Assembly: GCA_964591605.1 (NCBI GenBank)
Contig: CAZQEN010000001.1
Location: 12,517 to 76,516 of the forward strand
Origin: CAYLLT01 sp964591605
GTDB taxonomy: Bacteria; Planctomycetota; Phycisphaerae; UBA1845; PWPN01
DNA: 64,000 nt
Direction: 5' to 3'
The stretch's first letter is position 1; the number at the start of each line of letters is the position of its first letter. The position numbers and the translations under genes are program-made. Under the pieces are notes generated by a model. That model did not search any database, was not told the origin of the DNA, and saw only the letters and a program-made list of their open reading frames with translations. Shown one piece after another: positions 52,813-62,315 of this stretch.

Positions 52813-54807
52813 CTACACCATCGCGGTCAGCGCCGCGTATACCTGTTCTTCCGTGAATCCGTCGAGGTCGATCGACTTGCTGCGGCAGAGCGACACGCAA
52901 GTGCCGCAACCCTGGCACAGGCCGGCATTGACGCGCGCCGCGACCCTGATCAGCGTGCCGCGGCGGTCACGGATTTCTTCCCGTTCGATCGCGTGATACG
53001 GGCAGCCGGCCTCACAGGTGAAACACCCGATGCACGTCGTGTAGATCGGGGGGGCGAGGCGGTTGACGCGGGCCACGACCGGATCACGCTGCAGCTCCGC
53101 TTTGGAGAATAGCCCGAGCACCTTGGCTGCCACCGCCGAGGCCTGAGCGACGCTCTCGGGGATGTCCTTGGGCCCCTGGCACGCACCGGCCAGAAACACG
53201 CCGGCCGTGTTCGTCTCGACCGGTCGCAGCTTGGGATGCGCCTCGCTCAGCCAGCCGTCGCCGTCGTAACCGATGCCGAGTGTCTGCGCGAGCCGGCGGA
53301 CGTCCGGCTGCGGCACGGCCGCGGTCGCCAGCACGATCATGTCGGCGCGGATGTCGATGCGATGCCCGCCGTCGAGCGTGTCCGCCGCCTGGACGACGAG
53401 CTGGCCATTGTCGGGATACACGCGGGCGGCGCGGGAACGCAGGTACACCACGCCGTCGCTCTCGACTGCGCGGCGATAGAACTCGTCGTAGCCCTTTCCG
53501 GGCGTGCGCACGTCCATGCACAGCACGATCGCCCTTCCGCCATGCACCTTGTGCTGGTAGAGCATCGCGTGCTTGGCCGTGTACATGCAGCAGATCTTGC
53601 TGCAGTAGCTGCGGTTCTTCGCGACATCGCGCGAGCCCGCGCACTGGATGAACACGATGGTCTGCGGCTCTTTGCCGTCGGAGGGCCGGCGGATCTCGCC
53701 GCCGGTCGGCCCCGAGGCGGATGCGAGCCGCTCGAACTGCAGGCCGGTGAGCACGTCGGGGTGATCGCCGTCGGCGTACGCGGGCAACTCGGACTTTTCG
53801 AGCACCTGGAAGCCCGTCGCGGCCACGATCGCGCCGACCTTTTCGGTGATCAGCTCGTCCTGCTGGTCGTAGACGATCGCTCCGGCGGGGCAGAGTTTCT
53901 GGCACACGCCGCACTTGCCTGTCTTGAAACGCGTGCAGTTCTCGCGATCGATCACCGGCTTGTTGGGCACCGCCTGCGGGAACGGCACGCCGATCGCCGT
54001 TCGCCGGCCGAGCCCTTCGTCAAACGCGCTGGGCAGCTTCTTCTGCGGGCACTTCTGATAACACGAGCCGCAGCCGGTGCACTTGCTCCAGTCGACGTAG
54101 CGGGCCTTGCGGCGGATGGTCACCTCGAAGTTGCCGACGTAGCCCTCGACCTTCTCGACCTCGGCATAGGTTTCGAGCCGGATGTTCTTGTGCGTGGCCG
54201 CCTCGACCATGCGCGGCGTGAGGATGCACTGCGAGCAATCGAGCGTGGGGAACGTCTCGGAGAGCTGGGCCATGTGCCCGCCGAGCGAGCTCGACCGCTC
54301 GACGAGCACGACCTCGACGCCGCCCTCGGCGATGTCGAGTGCCGCCTGAATCCCCGCGATGCCGCCGCCGATCACCAGCGCCCGCCGGGTGAGCGGCACG
54401 CGGATCGGCATGAGCGGGGCGTTGCGCTGCACGCGGGCGACGATCGAAGCGATGATGCGGATGGCCTTGGCCGTCGCCTGCTCGCGGTCGGTGTGCACCC
54501 ACGAGCACTGCTCGCGCAGGTTGGCGATCTCGCAGAGATAGGGATTGAGCCCCGCGGCCGCCACGGTGCTGCGGAATGTTTTCTCGTGCATGCGCGGCGA
54601 GCAGGCCCCGACCACGACGCCGGTCAGCTTGTGCGCGGCGATGGCCTCGCGGATCTGGGCCTGGCCCGGCTCTGAGCAGGTGTAGCGGTAGTCCACCGCG
54701 TACACCACGCCGGGCAGCCCGCGGGCCGCCTCGGCCACACGCGGGCAATCGACGGTCTTGGCGATGTTTTCGCCGCAGTGACAGATGAATACGCCGATCC
54801 TGGACAC
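52813..54807 (-). CDS. HdrA-like FAD/4Fe-4S heterodisulfide reductase subunit (664 aa)
   Basis: Flavin and iron-sulfur hub of the complex, the expected site of electron bifurcation. Landmarks in order: FICHCGENIAKTVDC at the start, VIGGGIAGIQAALDIAEGG (FAD) near residue 145, DCSQCILTPRM near 195, CTGCGSCYQKCP and CGVCQKLCPAG clusters (235-310), YCSKICCMYTAKHAMLYQ near 400, and two C-terminal ferredoxin motifs CIGCFTCEAGCPYH and CQGCGTCVSLCRSK. Length is normal for HdrA. GTG start behind GAGGAA; 6 bp after the hdrB stop. Downstream lies the RAYT unit rather than the flx genes directly. Confidence 0.9.
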   Translation of the reverse strand: MSRIGVFICHCGENIAKTVDCPRVAEAARGLPGVVYAVDYRYTCSEPGQAQIREAIAAHKLTGVVVGACSPRMHEKTFRSTVAAAGLNPYLCEIANLREQCSWVHTDREQATAKAIRIIASIVARVQRNAPLMPIRVPLTRRALVIGGGIAGIQAALDIAEGGVEVVLVERSSSLGGHMAQLSETFPTLDCSQCILTPRMVEAATHKNIRLETYAEVEKVEGYVGNFEVTIRRKARYVDWSKCTGCGSCYQKCPQKKLPSAFDEGLGRRTAIGVPFPQAVPNKPVIDRENCTRFKTGKCGVCQKLCPAGAIVYDQQDELITEKVGAIVAATGFQVLEKSELPAYADGDHPDVLTGLQFERLASASGPTGGEIRRPSDGKEPQTIVFIQCAGSRDVAKNRSYCSKICCMYTAKHAMLYQHKVHGGRAIVLCMDVRTPGKGYDEFYRRAVESDGVVYLRSRAARVYPDNGQLVVQAADTLDGGHRIDIRADMIVLATAAVPQPDVRRLAQTLGIGYDGDGWLSEAHPKLRPVETNTAGVFLAGACQGPKDIPESVAQASAVAAKVLGLFSKAELQRDPVVARVNRLAPPIYTTCIGCFTCEAGCPYHAIEREEIRDRRGTLIRVAARVNAGLCQGCGTCVSLCRSKSIDLDGFTEEQVYAALTAMV

Positions 54808-54813
54808 GGTTCC

Positions 54814-55746
54814 TCACGCTTTCGTCGATGCGGCCTTCTGGCCGTTGCCGCGAGCCGCCTGAGCCTGTTGAACGCGATCGGCCGCCGCTTTCAGGGCTGG
54901 CTCCGCGGACACGAAGTGCCGGTCGAGGCCGAGTGTCGCCGGTGAAATCCCGAAGGCCAGCCCCGCAAGCTGCGTCAGATACACGATGGGCAGCCGCTCC
55001 TGCGGCGGGATGCCGATCGCCCCCTGGCGCATGTCGAGATTGGCCTGGCACATCGGGCAGGCGGTGCAGATCACATCCGCGCCCGCGCGGCGGGCCGATT
55101 GGCAGATGATCCGGCACTGACGCAGCACCACTTCCTGGCGCGACAGCGCGAACGAGCCGCCGCAGCATTCCAGCGGCATCGACCAGCGCACCGGTTCGGC
55201 GCCGGTCATCGCCACGAGCCGCTCCATCGCGCGTGGCGCCTCCACATGCTTCTCGCCGGTCACGCCGGGCGGTCGAACCAACAGACAGCCGTAATAGCAC
55301 GCCACCTTCAGTCCGGTGAGCGGTTTCGTCACGGCCGCCACGAGCTGCTCCCGCGGAATGGCCTCCAGCCAGTGCAGGAGGTTGCGGACGCGCACGCGCT
55401 CGAGGGCCAGGTCGCGCGGCTCGCCCAGCGCCTCAGCCAGCTCGCCGCTCAGGCCCGTGTTGACGTTCATTTCGTGCACGGCGCTCGCCAGCCGCGAGTA
55501 GCACATCGCGCACGGGGCGAGGATCTCGTCGATCTCGGCTCGGCGGGCCTTCGCGAGCGTGTCGGCGGCCAGGCACAGGGCCGCGGTGTGGTCGATGGCG
55601 TGGGCCGAGGTCGCGCCGCAGCACACCCAGTCGGGCAGCTCCTGCAGTTCGACGCCCAGCCGCCCGCACACCGCGCGGAGCGATGCGTCGTACTCCGCGG
55701 CCGTGCCGTGGAGGCTGCAACCGGGGTAGTACCCGATCCGGTTCAT
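54814..55746 (-). CDS. HdrB-like subunit with two CCG domains (310 aa)
   Basis: Carries two cysteine-rich CCG domains that hold the non-cubane 4Fe-4S clusters reducing a disulfide in HdrB. First set: YPGCSLHGTAAEYD, DWVCCGAT and APCAMCYSRL. Second set: ACYYGCLLV, LECCGGSFAL and TACPMCQANLD. GGGAG precedes the ATG. It is immediately upstream of hdrA. The disulfide substrate in bacteria of this type could be DsrC-like or a small protein thiol; none is encoded in the window. Confidence 0.88.
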   Translation of the reverse strand: MNRIGYYPGCSLHGTAAEYDASLRAVCGRLGVELQELPDWVCCGATSAHAIDHTAALCLAADTLAKARRAEIDEILAPCAMCYSRLASAVHEMNVNTGLSGELAEALGEPRDLALERVRVRNLLHWLEAIPREQLVAAVTKPLTGLKVACYYGCLLVRPPGVTGEKHVEAPRAMERLVAMTGAEPVRWSMPLECCGGSFALSRQEVVLRQCRIICQSARRAGADVICTACPMCQANLDMRQGAIGIPPQERLPIVYLTQLAGLAFGISPATLGLDRHFVSAEPALKAAADRVQQAQAARGNGQKAASTKA

Positions 55747-55814
55747 CTCGAAACACTCCCTCTGTCGTCAGGGCCGACGGCGGAAAGCGAGGGTGGGCGC
55801 TTGGCGCGGGGTCC

Positions 55815-56417
55815 TTACTTGCGTTTCAACCGCTCGACGGCGGCTTTCACGCGCTCTGCGCCCGGCCGATGACCGGGCCACAGATGCAGCTTGCGTTTGA
55901 GCATCATCGCGGGCCCCAGCATCGCGTCGGCCAGCAGGTGGCCGGTCCGCAGCTTGTAGCCCAGCACGAGAAAGAGCTCATGAATGCGGCCGCCGCGCAG
56001 CGCACCGCCGAGGAAGGTCTTGTGCAGCGCCACGATGTCGCGGACGCGCCGGCTCCGCGGGACGATGCCGCGCCGGAGAGATTCCTGACGGAGCACATCC
56101 ATCGTGGCGGCGATGTCCACGTTCTGCGGGCAGCGCGTCGTGCAGGCCTGGCAGCCGGCGCACAGCCAGGGCGTCTCCGATCGGAGGACGCGCTCGGCAT
56201 AGGCGGTCGCGATCTGCGGCTCACACGCGAACGCCACTTCGAGCTGGAGCAGCCGCATGATGCGCGTGGGGCTGACATCCATCTCGCCGTCGACGTTCTG
56301 CGGGCAACCTGCTGCGCAGCGTCCACACTGATAGCAGTGAGTCGGGGAAACACCGGTGGCGAAGGCGATCGACGCGGCCACCGTGCCGGAAGAAGGTAGA
56401 CTCTCGTGTTGCGACAT
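55815..56417 (-). CDS. HdrC-like 4Fe-4S subunit (200 aa)
   Basis: Electron-transfer subunit between HdrA and HdrB. Two 4Fe-4S motifs: HCYQCGRCAAGCPQNVD near residue 28 and CAGCQACTTRCPQNVD near 88, followed by the helical C-terminal part typical of HdrC. First gene of the operon hdrC-hdrB-hdrA-(RAYT)-flxDC-flxBA. A candidate promoter is at 56478-56505. Confidence 0.88.
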   Translation of the reverse strand: MSQHESLPSSGTVAASIAFATGVSPTHCYQCGRCAAGCPQNVDGEMDVSPTRIMRLLQLEVAFACEPQIATAYAERVLRSETPWLCAGCQACTTRCPQNVDIAATMDVLRQESLRRGIVPRSRRVRDIVALHKTFLGGALRGGRIHELFLVLGYKLRTGHLLADAMLGPAMMLKRKLHLWPGHRPGAERVKAAVERLKRK

Positions 56418-56477
56418 CGTGATGCATGCAGGCCCCCGGAAACGTCACCGCGGGGAGTCCTGCCACCTTCAACTCCT

Positions 56478-56505
56478 ATTCTTGGCTTTTACGACCGTCT
56501 GTCAA
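56478..56505 (-). promoter_or_regulatory. Candidate promoter of the hdr-flx operon
   Basis: Minus strand: TTGACA at 56505-56500, a 16-bp spacer and AAGAAT at 56483-56478, about 60 nt before the hdrC start. The -35 is perfect and the -10 is only moderate. Confidence 0.4.
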
Positions 56506-56791
56506 GCCGGGGGCGAGGCCGGCGGGAATGCGGATATCGCTCGATGGATCGTGTACGCTCGGCACGTGCGAAACACTTCTCCAGAGGGCGGCCGTGGGTG
56601 GTGTGCTCCTGCGTCGGGCTGAAAACTCCCGTCAAAAAGGATACCATGTGACCGTTCGGGTGCGTCTGTGACCGGAACCTGCACGGTCTGCCGATGGAGC
56701 CGGGTTGCAGAGGGTGCGCCGGAAGTGCACACTGTCCGGTCCGGCGCACCGGGAGGTTCCGCCGGGTCCACGAACGGGAGGTGACGGTTTG

Positions 56792-57691
56792 TTGATTCGT
56801 ACAACCAGGCGCGCAGTGATTTGTCTGTTGTTCCTGGCGGCCGCGGGTTGCGCGACCCCGCGCTACACGTTCGACGTGACCGCGGACATGCGCTCGTACA
56901 CCCCTCCGGAGCATGCCGGCCCGTCGTACTTCCAGGGAGTGGCAGAAGCGATCCGCGATCTGGGGCCGGGCGATTTCATGGTCACGGCGGGCGATCTCGA
57001 TCCGCCGGACCGCGTGAAGGCGGTGCTGGACGAGATGCTGGGTCCGGATTATCCGTTTTATCCTGCGGTGGGCAATCATGAGCTCGACAAGCCCGAGCAC
57101 ATGGTCTGGCTGCGGGCCTACAACGAGGGTGGCCGCAAGCTGCCCGGCATCGTCCGAGCCGGACCGCCCGGCGCCGTCGAGACCTGCTACTCATTCGACC
57201 ACGAGAACGCCCATGTCGTCGTGATCAACCAGTATTACGACGGACAGCGCGACAATGTGAAGGGGGGCGTGATCTCGCCGGCACTCCTGGCATGGCTCGA
57301 AGAGGACCTCGCGGCGACGCGGCAGCCGCTCATCTTCGTCGTCGGGCACGAGCCGCACGTTTCGGTCCCCGACATCACCAACGGCCGGGTCCGTCACCGG
57401 GGCGATTCCCTGGACGCCGATGAGGCCAGCAACCATCGCTTCTGGTCGCTGCTGCGCGAGCACCGGGTGTGCGCCTACTTCTGCGGCCACACGCATAACA
57501 CTTCCATTTCGCGCATCAACGGCGTGTGGCAGATCGATGCCGGCCACGCCCGCGGGAAGGGCGACAAGGGGGCATTGAGCAGCTTCGTGAAGATCGCCGT
57601 CGAGGGCGAGAAGGTCCGCTGCGACATGTATCGCTCGGACGACCCGGGCACGAGCCCCTACCGGCTCGTCTGGAGCGAACCGCTTCGCTGA
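56792..57691 (+). CDS. Metallophosphoesterase lipoprotein (299 aa)
   Basis: TTG start at 56792 is set by GGGAGGTGA (56776-56784). The N-terminus LIRTTRRAVICLLFLAAAGC is a lipoprotein signal. Calcineurin-like motifs follow: VTAGDLDPPD, AVGNHELDKPEH, FVVGHEPHVS and FCGHTHNTS. The first metal motif, usually DxH, is replaced by TADMRSY near residue 34, so one metal site may be altered. Its end overlaps the convergent Rid-like gene by 34 bp. Substrate unknown. Confidence 0.8.
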   Translation: MIRTTRRAVICLLFLAAAGCATPRYTFDVTADMRSYTPPEHAGPSYFQGVAEAIRDLGPGDFMVTAGDLDPPDRVKAVLDEMLGPDYPFYPAVGNHELDKPEHMVWLRAYNEGGRKLPGIVRAGPPGAVETCYSFDHENAHVVVINQYYDGQRDNVKGGVISPALLAWLEEDLAATRQPLIFVVGHEPHVSVPDITNGRVRHRGDSLDADEASNHRFWSLLREHRVCAYFCGHTHNTSISRINGVWQIDAGHARGKGDKGALSSFVKIAVEGEKVRCDMYRSDDPGTSPYRLVWSEPLR

Positions 57692-58875
57692 AGTCGCCGG
57701 GTGGTCGGTATCACCGCTTCCGCATCGATCTCGAAGAGCAGCTCGTCACGGCAGACGTCCGCGACCACCCACACCGCGGGGAGTCGATCGAGACCCATCT
57801 CGTCGAGCACCTCCCGGGCCTCTTGGGCGTCCTGGCCGTGTTTCAGGAAAACCGTGGCCGCACAGATGTCGTGCAGCGAAGCGCCGGCCTGTTTGAGAAG
57901 GGACTCCACCCGCTCCAAGGTGGCGCGCGCTTGAGCGCGGACATCGCCGGGATGGAGGCTCCGGCCGTGTTCGTCGATGGCGGCGGTGCCCGAGATCTCG
58001 ATGAGCGTCTCACGGTCACCACGAATGACGGCGCCCCGCGAGAAGGCCGAGCCATAGCGGAAGGCCTCCTGCTGTTGGGGATTGCGCAGTGGCTCGACCC
58101 GCGGGACGACCCCCACGCCGGCGATGGCCAGGAGGTCGAGAGAGCACGCGGCGCCGCCGGGGGACTCCGCGCCGATGCCCGTGCTGGCCGGCAGGCGCGA
58201 CGCACGCTCCTGCGAGCCGGGCAGGCATCCAAGTTCGCCGTACATCTGCGTACGGGCGTGGTTGAACGCGTCGTACCAGCTCAGAATCCGCGAAAGATAG
58301 AACCACGTGCGTACGGTGCTGCGGTAGCAGAGGCCGTGTTCCCTCAGAAGGCGGTCGGCACGCCGGATGGCGTGCCTGGCCTGCGCGTCGGGCTGACCGT
58401 CTTCGTATCCGCATCCCGGCAGCCCCTGGATGTTCTGCAGGATGACATAGCGCATCTCGTCGGTCTGCCAGGCTCGGCCGCAGGGAGCCCCCACGTCGCA
58501 GATCGCGCGCACCCGGTCGCGGGGCACCGCGCGCACGATTGCGCCGGCAAAGCCTTCGCCCGACACCGGGCCGCCCTCCACATAGGTCGAGGGCCCATCT
58601 GCGCAGGCGCCGCAGGCACTCAGTGCCTCGCGGCGGGCGGCTCTGACGGCGGCCTGGGCGCTCAGGCTCCCGAAGATGCGCTCCTGGACGATCTCCAGCT
58701 TTGAGGCCGCGAGGGTCTGGCCGATTTGGCGGTAAGCGCTGGCGGCCTCCGCGCCCGGTTCTCCGCGGGGTGAGCCGGCGGCCACGATGAATGCGCCGTT
58801 GCAGACGGTTTCACGATGATGAAACCGGCCGGGCGCAGGTGGGATCAACGTCTCGTTACGGATGTCCTGAAGCAT
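57658..58875 (-). CDS. Rid-like (YjgF/UK114 superfamily) protein, chorismatase-like layout (405 aa)
   Basis: The C-terminal third has Rid-fold features: LIEISGTAAIDEHGRSLHPGDVRAQARATLERVESLLKQAGASLHDICAATVFL near residue 285, the pattern of YjgF proteins. The longer N-terminal part (1-250) is less clear and recalls two-domain relatives such as FkbO/Hyg5 chorismatases. Those remove pyruvate from chorismate; whether this one does is unknown. GGAGAG precedes the ATG. It overlaps the PPC gene upstream by 20 bp and ends the DUF1553-DUF1501-PPC operon. Confidence 0.6.
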   Translation of the reverse strand: MLQDIRNETLIPPAPGRFHHRETVCNGAFIVAAGSPRGEPGAEAASAYRQIGQTLAASKLEIVQERIFGSLSAQAAVRAARREALSACGACADGPSTYVEGGPVSGEGFAGAIVRAVPRDRVRAICDVGAPCGRAWQTDEMRYVILQNIQGLPGCGYEDGQPDAQARHAIRRADRLLREHGLCYRSTVRTWFYLSRILSWYDAFNHARTQMYGELGCLPGSQERASRLPASTGIGAESPGGAACSLDLLAIAGVGVVPRVEPLRNPQQQEAFRYGSAFSRGAVIRGDRETLIEISGTAAIDEHGRSLHPGDVRAQARATLERVESLLKQAGASLHDICAATVFLKHGQDAQEAREVLDEMGLDRLPAVWVVADVCRDELLFEIDAEAVIPTTRRLQRSGSLQTSR

Positions 58876-60913
58876 TGGCTCTCCGAGGTGCGGTGTCCCT
58901 GGTGCGTTGAGTGGTTGCGGGCGTGCGGCCTGGACGAGGGGGCGGCGGCGGTGAGAAGGTCACCAGGAATTCCTGGGCCGGCACGAGGTGCCGATAGGCG
59001 AACGCCTGCATCATGTCCTCCGCCGGCACGGCCGTCCGGGTCACTTCCTGCTCTTGAATGCGTGCCCGGCCTTCGAGGGTGAGAGGCAGGGGCGCCGGCG
59101 AGGGCGTGGGCGGCGCGGTCAGCGTGACCCGCGCCTGGTCCTGTCCTTCGGCTATCCGGGCGCCGCTCAGGCGAAACCCCGGGGGTGCGTCCTTGAGGGC
59201 CAGTTCGATCGCCCCGGTGAATCCGTCGCGGCGAATCGCGTGCACGGTGACCGCGGCGCTGCGCCCGCGGACGTGGATCGCTGATGGCACGACGCGCAGC
59301 TCGAAATCGGGGCGGGGGGGGCTGATGCGCAGCCGATAGCCGTACTCCGGCCCGCCGTCGTCGCGGGCATCGCCCACATACAGGTAATAAGTGTCATCTG
59401 CAGGTAGCGTGGCGCGAAACGACGAGTCGGCGTGGTGGGTGATCAGCCCCGCGGCCTTGTCTTCGCAGTCGTCGTTGAACGCGAGCGGCTGACCGGCGGA
59501 ATCGGTGAGCCGGAGCACCGAATCGAGCGGCGAGCCGAGTCGCCGGGCACTCACCTGAGCGACGATCTCGTCGCCTGTGCGCCCTTCCCAGCGCAGCACG
59601 TCGCGGTCGCCGCGCCGCTGGATGCGGCCATTGACGATGGTGGGAAGTTTGATCGTCTGGGCCGAGGGCGGCTCGTCATTGGGCTCCTTTTCCATGCATT
59701 CCGGTAGCGTATCGAGGGCGAAGGGAACTGTATTGGACGCCTGCTTCCCCCGGCGGACCGACAGCGGGGAGATACCGGCCTCGCGGCTGGTCGCGTCGTG
59801 CATCAGGATGAAGGACGGCAGGTTCCAGCCCTGCAGCCCCACGCGCGTCGCCTCGCCCGCCCGTCCGCCCAGCGGGAACACCCCGGTCAGGAAGGGGAGT
59901 TCACCCACGGTGATGCGGTAGACGAAGTCCTCGCGCCCGCGGTAGAGGGCGTCCTTGATTTCGAGAACGTAGTGCCCATCGGCGGGGATTTCGCAGGAGA
60001 GCACCGGATCGGGGTGAAACCGGTAGTCGTCGTCGTAGGCGAGTTCCCGGCCTTCGGCGTCATAGAGGGCAATGGAGGCCTGAAACCAACCGGGGACGGC
60101 GTCCGCGAGGTAGGGCATCAGCTCGCGTGCGGTGACGGATGCCACCAGCCGCTGACCCTTGCGCGCTTCAAAGCTGAACCGGTCCACGTCGCCGGGCAGG
60201 ATCTGGCCGTTGATGACGGCCGGCAGGGTGATACGCTGATCGGCATGATCCGCGGCGGCTGTCCTGGGGGCCGACGGGTCGCGCGGGCGGGGCGGCGACG
60301 GTTCCGCGCGCGGCGGCTTTGCCTCGCCTGACGCTTCATCTTCGGAGAACTCGGTCAACTGGCCGACGCAGAAGGCGAGCGGATTCGTCAGGCCCTGCCG
60401 CGTCTGCAGCCTCAGTTCCCTCGGGCCCGGCTGAGCATGCGGAGCGATCGTCACCTGGAGCGTGACGGTTTCCGCGATGGCCGGGTTTGCCTGCCGGTTC
60501 GGCGGGTTGGCGAGTTTTCGCTTGACCTGGGCCAGCTCTTTCTCATCTTCGGGCGTCCATGGTCTTGTCGTCGCCGGCCGATGGGCTTTCTCGGCCGCCT
60601 GGGCGGCGGCCTGCTTGTCCGTCAGCTCCTTGAGTTTGTCCCGCAGCAGGAGGAATTCCCGACCGGAGAGCGGCCGGCTGTATTCAACGACCCCGGCGGT
60701 CACGCCCGCGCCGCAGAGCCGCACATCATCGGTGCCTTCGAGACGCTGGCCGCCGACGGTGGCCTGGAACGTCGAGCCTGCCCGTCCGCCCGCGGGGTAG
60801 ATGTAACCAATATGAGGTCCGGTCTGCTGCCCATGCAAAGGGAGGGTCAGGGCCAGCAGAGCCGTGCAGCTCAGCGCGGTGTGACCTCGAGATGGAATCG
60901 CAGGCGACAGCAT
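58856..60913 (-). CDS. Exported protein with PPC domains (685 aa)
   Basis: Signal peptide in ALSCTALLALTLPLHG. IgG-like N-terminal region (HIGYIYPAGGRAGSTFQATVGGQRLEG), a charged helical stretch (residues 85-125), then two pre-peptidase C-terminal (PPC) domains, near 220-330 (INGQILPGDVDRFSFEARKGQRL) and 415-520 (VNGRIQRRGDRDVLRWEGRTGDEI), and a final beta domain. ATG 60913 is 4 nt after the DUF1501 stop. Proteins of this type always travel with DUF1501 and DUF1553 genes in planctomycetes; they may bind the substrate of that enzyme pair. Confidence 0.8.
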   Translation of the reverse strand: MLSPAIPSRGHTALSCTALLALTLPLHGQQTGPHIGYIYPAGGRAGSTFQATVGGQRLEGTDDVRLCGAGVTAGVVEYSRPLSGREFLLLRDKLKELTDKQAAAQAAEKAHRPATTRPWTPEDEKELAQVKRKLANPPNRQANPAIAETVTLQVTIAPHAQPGPRELRLQTRQGLTNPLAFCVGQLTEFSEDEASGEAKPPRAEPSPPRPRDPSAPRTAAADHADQRITLPAVINGQILPGDVDRFSFEARKGQRLVASVTARELMPYLADAVPGWFQASIALYDAEGRELAYDDDYRFHPDPVLSCEIPADGHYVLEIKDALYRGREDFVYRITVGELPFLTGVFPLGGRAGEATRVGLQGWNLPSFILMHDATSREAGISPLSVRRGKQASNTVPFALDTLPECMEKEPNDEPPSAQTIKLPTIVNGRIQRRGDRDVLRWEGRTGDEIVAQVSARRLGSPLDSVLRLTDSAGQPLAFNDDCEDKAAGLITHHADSSFRATLPADDTYYLYVGDARDDGGPEYGYRLRISPPRPDFELRVVPSAIHVRGRSAAVTVHAIRRDGFTGAIELALKDAPPGFRLSGARIAEGQDQARVTLTAPPTPSPAPLPLTLEGRARIQEQEVTRTAVPAEDMMQAFAYRHLVPAQEFLVTFSPPPPPRPGRTPATTQRTRDTAPRRANASGHP

Positions 60914-60917
60914 CGTC

Positions 60918-62303
60918 TCACATGATCTCGCTGAGTCTTCCGGATTTTTCGCCGCCATTGGCGGCAGCGATGACGCGGATGTCCTTGCCCTGCGGATGCG
61001 GCAGCCTGGCCCCGGGATCGATGCCGAGCAGTTCGTACATGCTGGCGATCAGCTCGGCGGGGTGGACGGGGCGGTCTTTCACCGTCTCCCCCTTGTCGTC
61101 CGAGGCCCCGACCACGCAGCCGCCCTTGAACCCGCCTCCGGCAACGACCGCCGAGAACACCTGTCCGTAATGGCCCCGGCCCCCGTTCCACGGGGCTTCC
61201 AGTTGAACGCGTGGAGTTCTTCCGAACTCTCCGGACCACCAGACGATCGTGCTGTCGAGCAGGCCGCGCTCCGAGAGATCCCCGAGCAGAGCGGCCATGG
61301 CCTTGTCCATCTCCGGCAGCTTGCGGCGCATGGCCTGGAAGTGCTGCTTGTGCGTGTCCCAGCCCTTCGAGTTGATGGTGACGTAGGGAATGCCCCGCTC
61401 CACCAGCCGCCGCGCCATGAGGCACGACTGGCCGAAGGTGTTGCGGCCGTAGCGCTCCCGCAGGTCGCCGGATTCCTGCGAGAGATCGAACACCTTGCCG
61501 GCGTCGCCCAGGATCAGCTCGTACGCCTGTTTTTCGGCCTCCTCGAAGGCGGTGAGCTGCGGATCACCCTGCATGGCCCGCTCGAGCGTGCCCAGTTGGT
61601 GCAGCAGCTCGCGCCGATGCCTCTGTCGCTCCTCCGAGATGCCCGCGGCCACGACGCCTTCGACGGCGAAGCGGGTCTGGGCCGGGTCACCGCCCGTGGC
61701 GAAGGGCTTGCAGCGCGAACCCAGAAAGCCGCACTCGGAGAACCGCCCCTGCAGCTCCGTCAGAACGATGTAGGGCGGGATGAGGCTGCGGTAGCCGGCG
61801 TTGTAGCCCTTGAACAGCGACACCACGGCGCCCACGGCCGGATAGACGATGCCGTCACCCGGCTTTCGACCGGTCTGGACGAGGTAGGCGGCCGTCTCGT
61901 GCGCGTTCACGCCGTGGGTCATGCTGCGGATGATCGAGTACTTGTCGGCCTGCCGGGCCAGCAGCGGCAGGAGTTCGCCGATCCGGATCCCGTCCACGTT
62001 GGTGGGGATCGGCTCGTTGAGCGGGCCGCAGTAGGCCTCGCCCGCCTCCGGCTTGGGGTCGAACGTGTCCAGGTGCGACGGCCCGCCCCACATCCAGATC
62101 TGGATGACCGCCTTCGCCCTGGCCGGTTGCGTGGCTGCCGGTACGCCGAGGCTCATCCGGTCGGCCAGCAGCAGACCCGTCGCTCCGATCACGCCGCAGC
62201 GCATCAGCTCCCGCCGCGAAATCAGCCCGTCGCTCAAAGCGTCGATGAGGCCGCCCGCGTCCGGACGTTTTGGATGATTCGGTATGACGTCTCTTGCCGC
62301 CAT
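60918..62303 (-). CDS. DUF1501 protein with alkaline phosphatase/sulfatase-like fold (461 aa)
   Basis: DUF1501 family, related to the alkaline phosphatase superfamily. Twin-Arg-like ISRRELMRCGVIGATGLLLADR near residue 28 suggests Tat export. Family motifs: IQIWMWGGPSHLDTFDPKPEAG near 66, MTHGVNAHETAAYL near 128 and DSTIVWWSGEFGRTPR near 340. Length normal. It lies 12 bp after the DUF1553 gene and 4 nt before the PPC gene. Reaction not established for the family. Confidence 0.9.
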   Translation of the reverse strand: MAARDVIPNHPKRPDAGGLIDALSDGLISRRELMRCGVIGATGLLLADRMSLGVPAATQPARAKAVIQIWMWGGPSHLDTFDPKPEAGEAYCGPLNEPIPTNVDGIRIGELLPLLARQADKYSIIRSMTHGVNAHETAAYLVQTGRKPGDGIVYPAVGAVVSLFKGYNAGYRSLIPPYIVLTELQGRFSECGFLGSRCKPFATGGDPAQTRFAVEGVVAAGISEERQRHRRELLHQLGTLERAMQGDPQLTAFEEAEKQAYELILGDAGKVFDLSQESGDLRERYGRNTFGQSCLMARRLVERGIPYVTINSKGWDTHKQHFQAMRRKLPEMDKAMAALLGDLSERGLLDSTIVWWSGEFGRTPRVQLEAPWNGGRGHYGQVFSAVVAGGGFKGGCVVGASDDKGETVKDRPVHPAELIASMYELLGIDPGARLPHPQGKDIRVIAAANGGEKSGRLSEIM

Positions 62304-62315
62304 GCAGGTCCCCGC

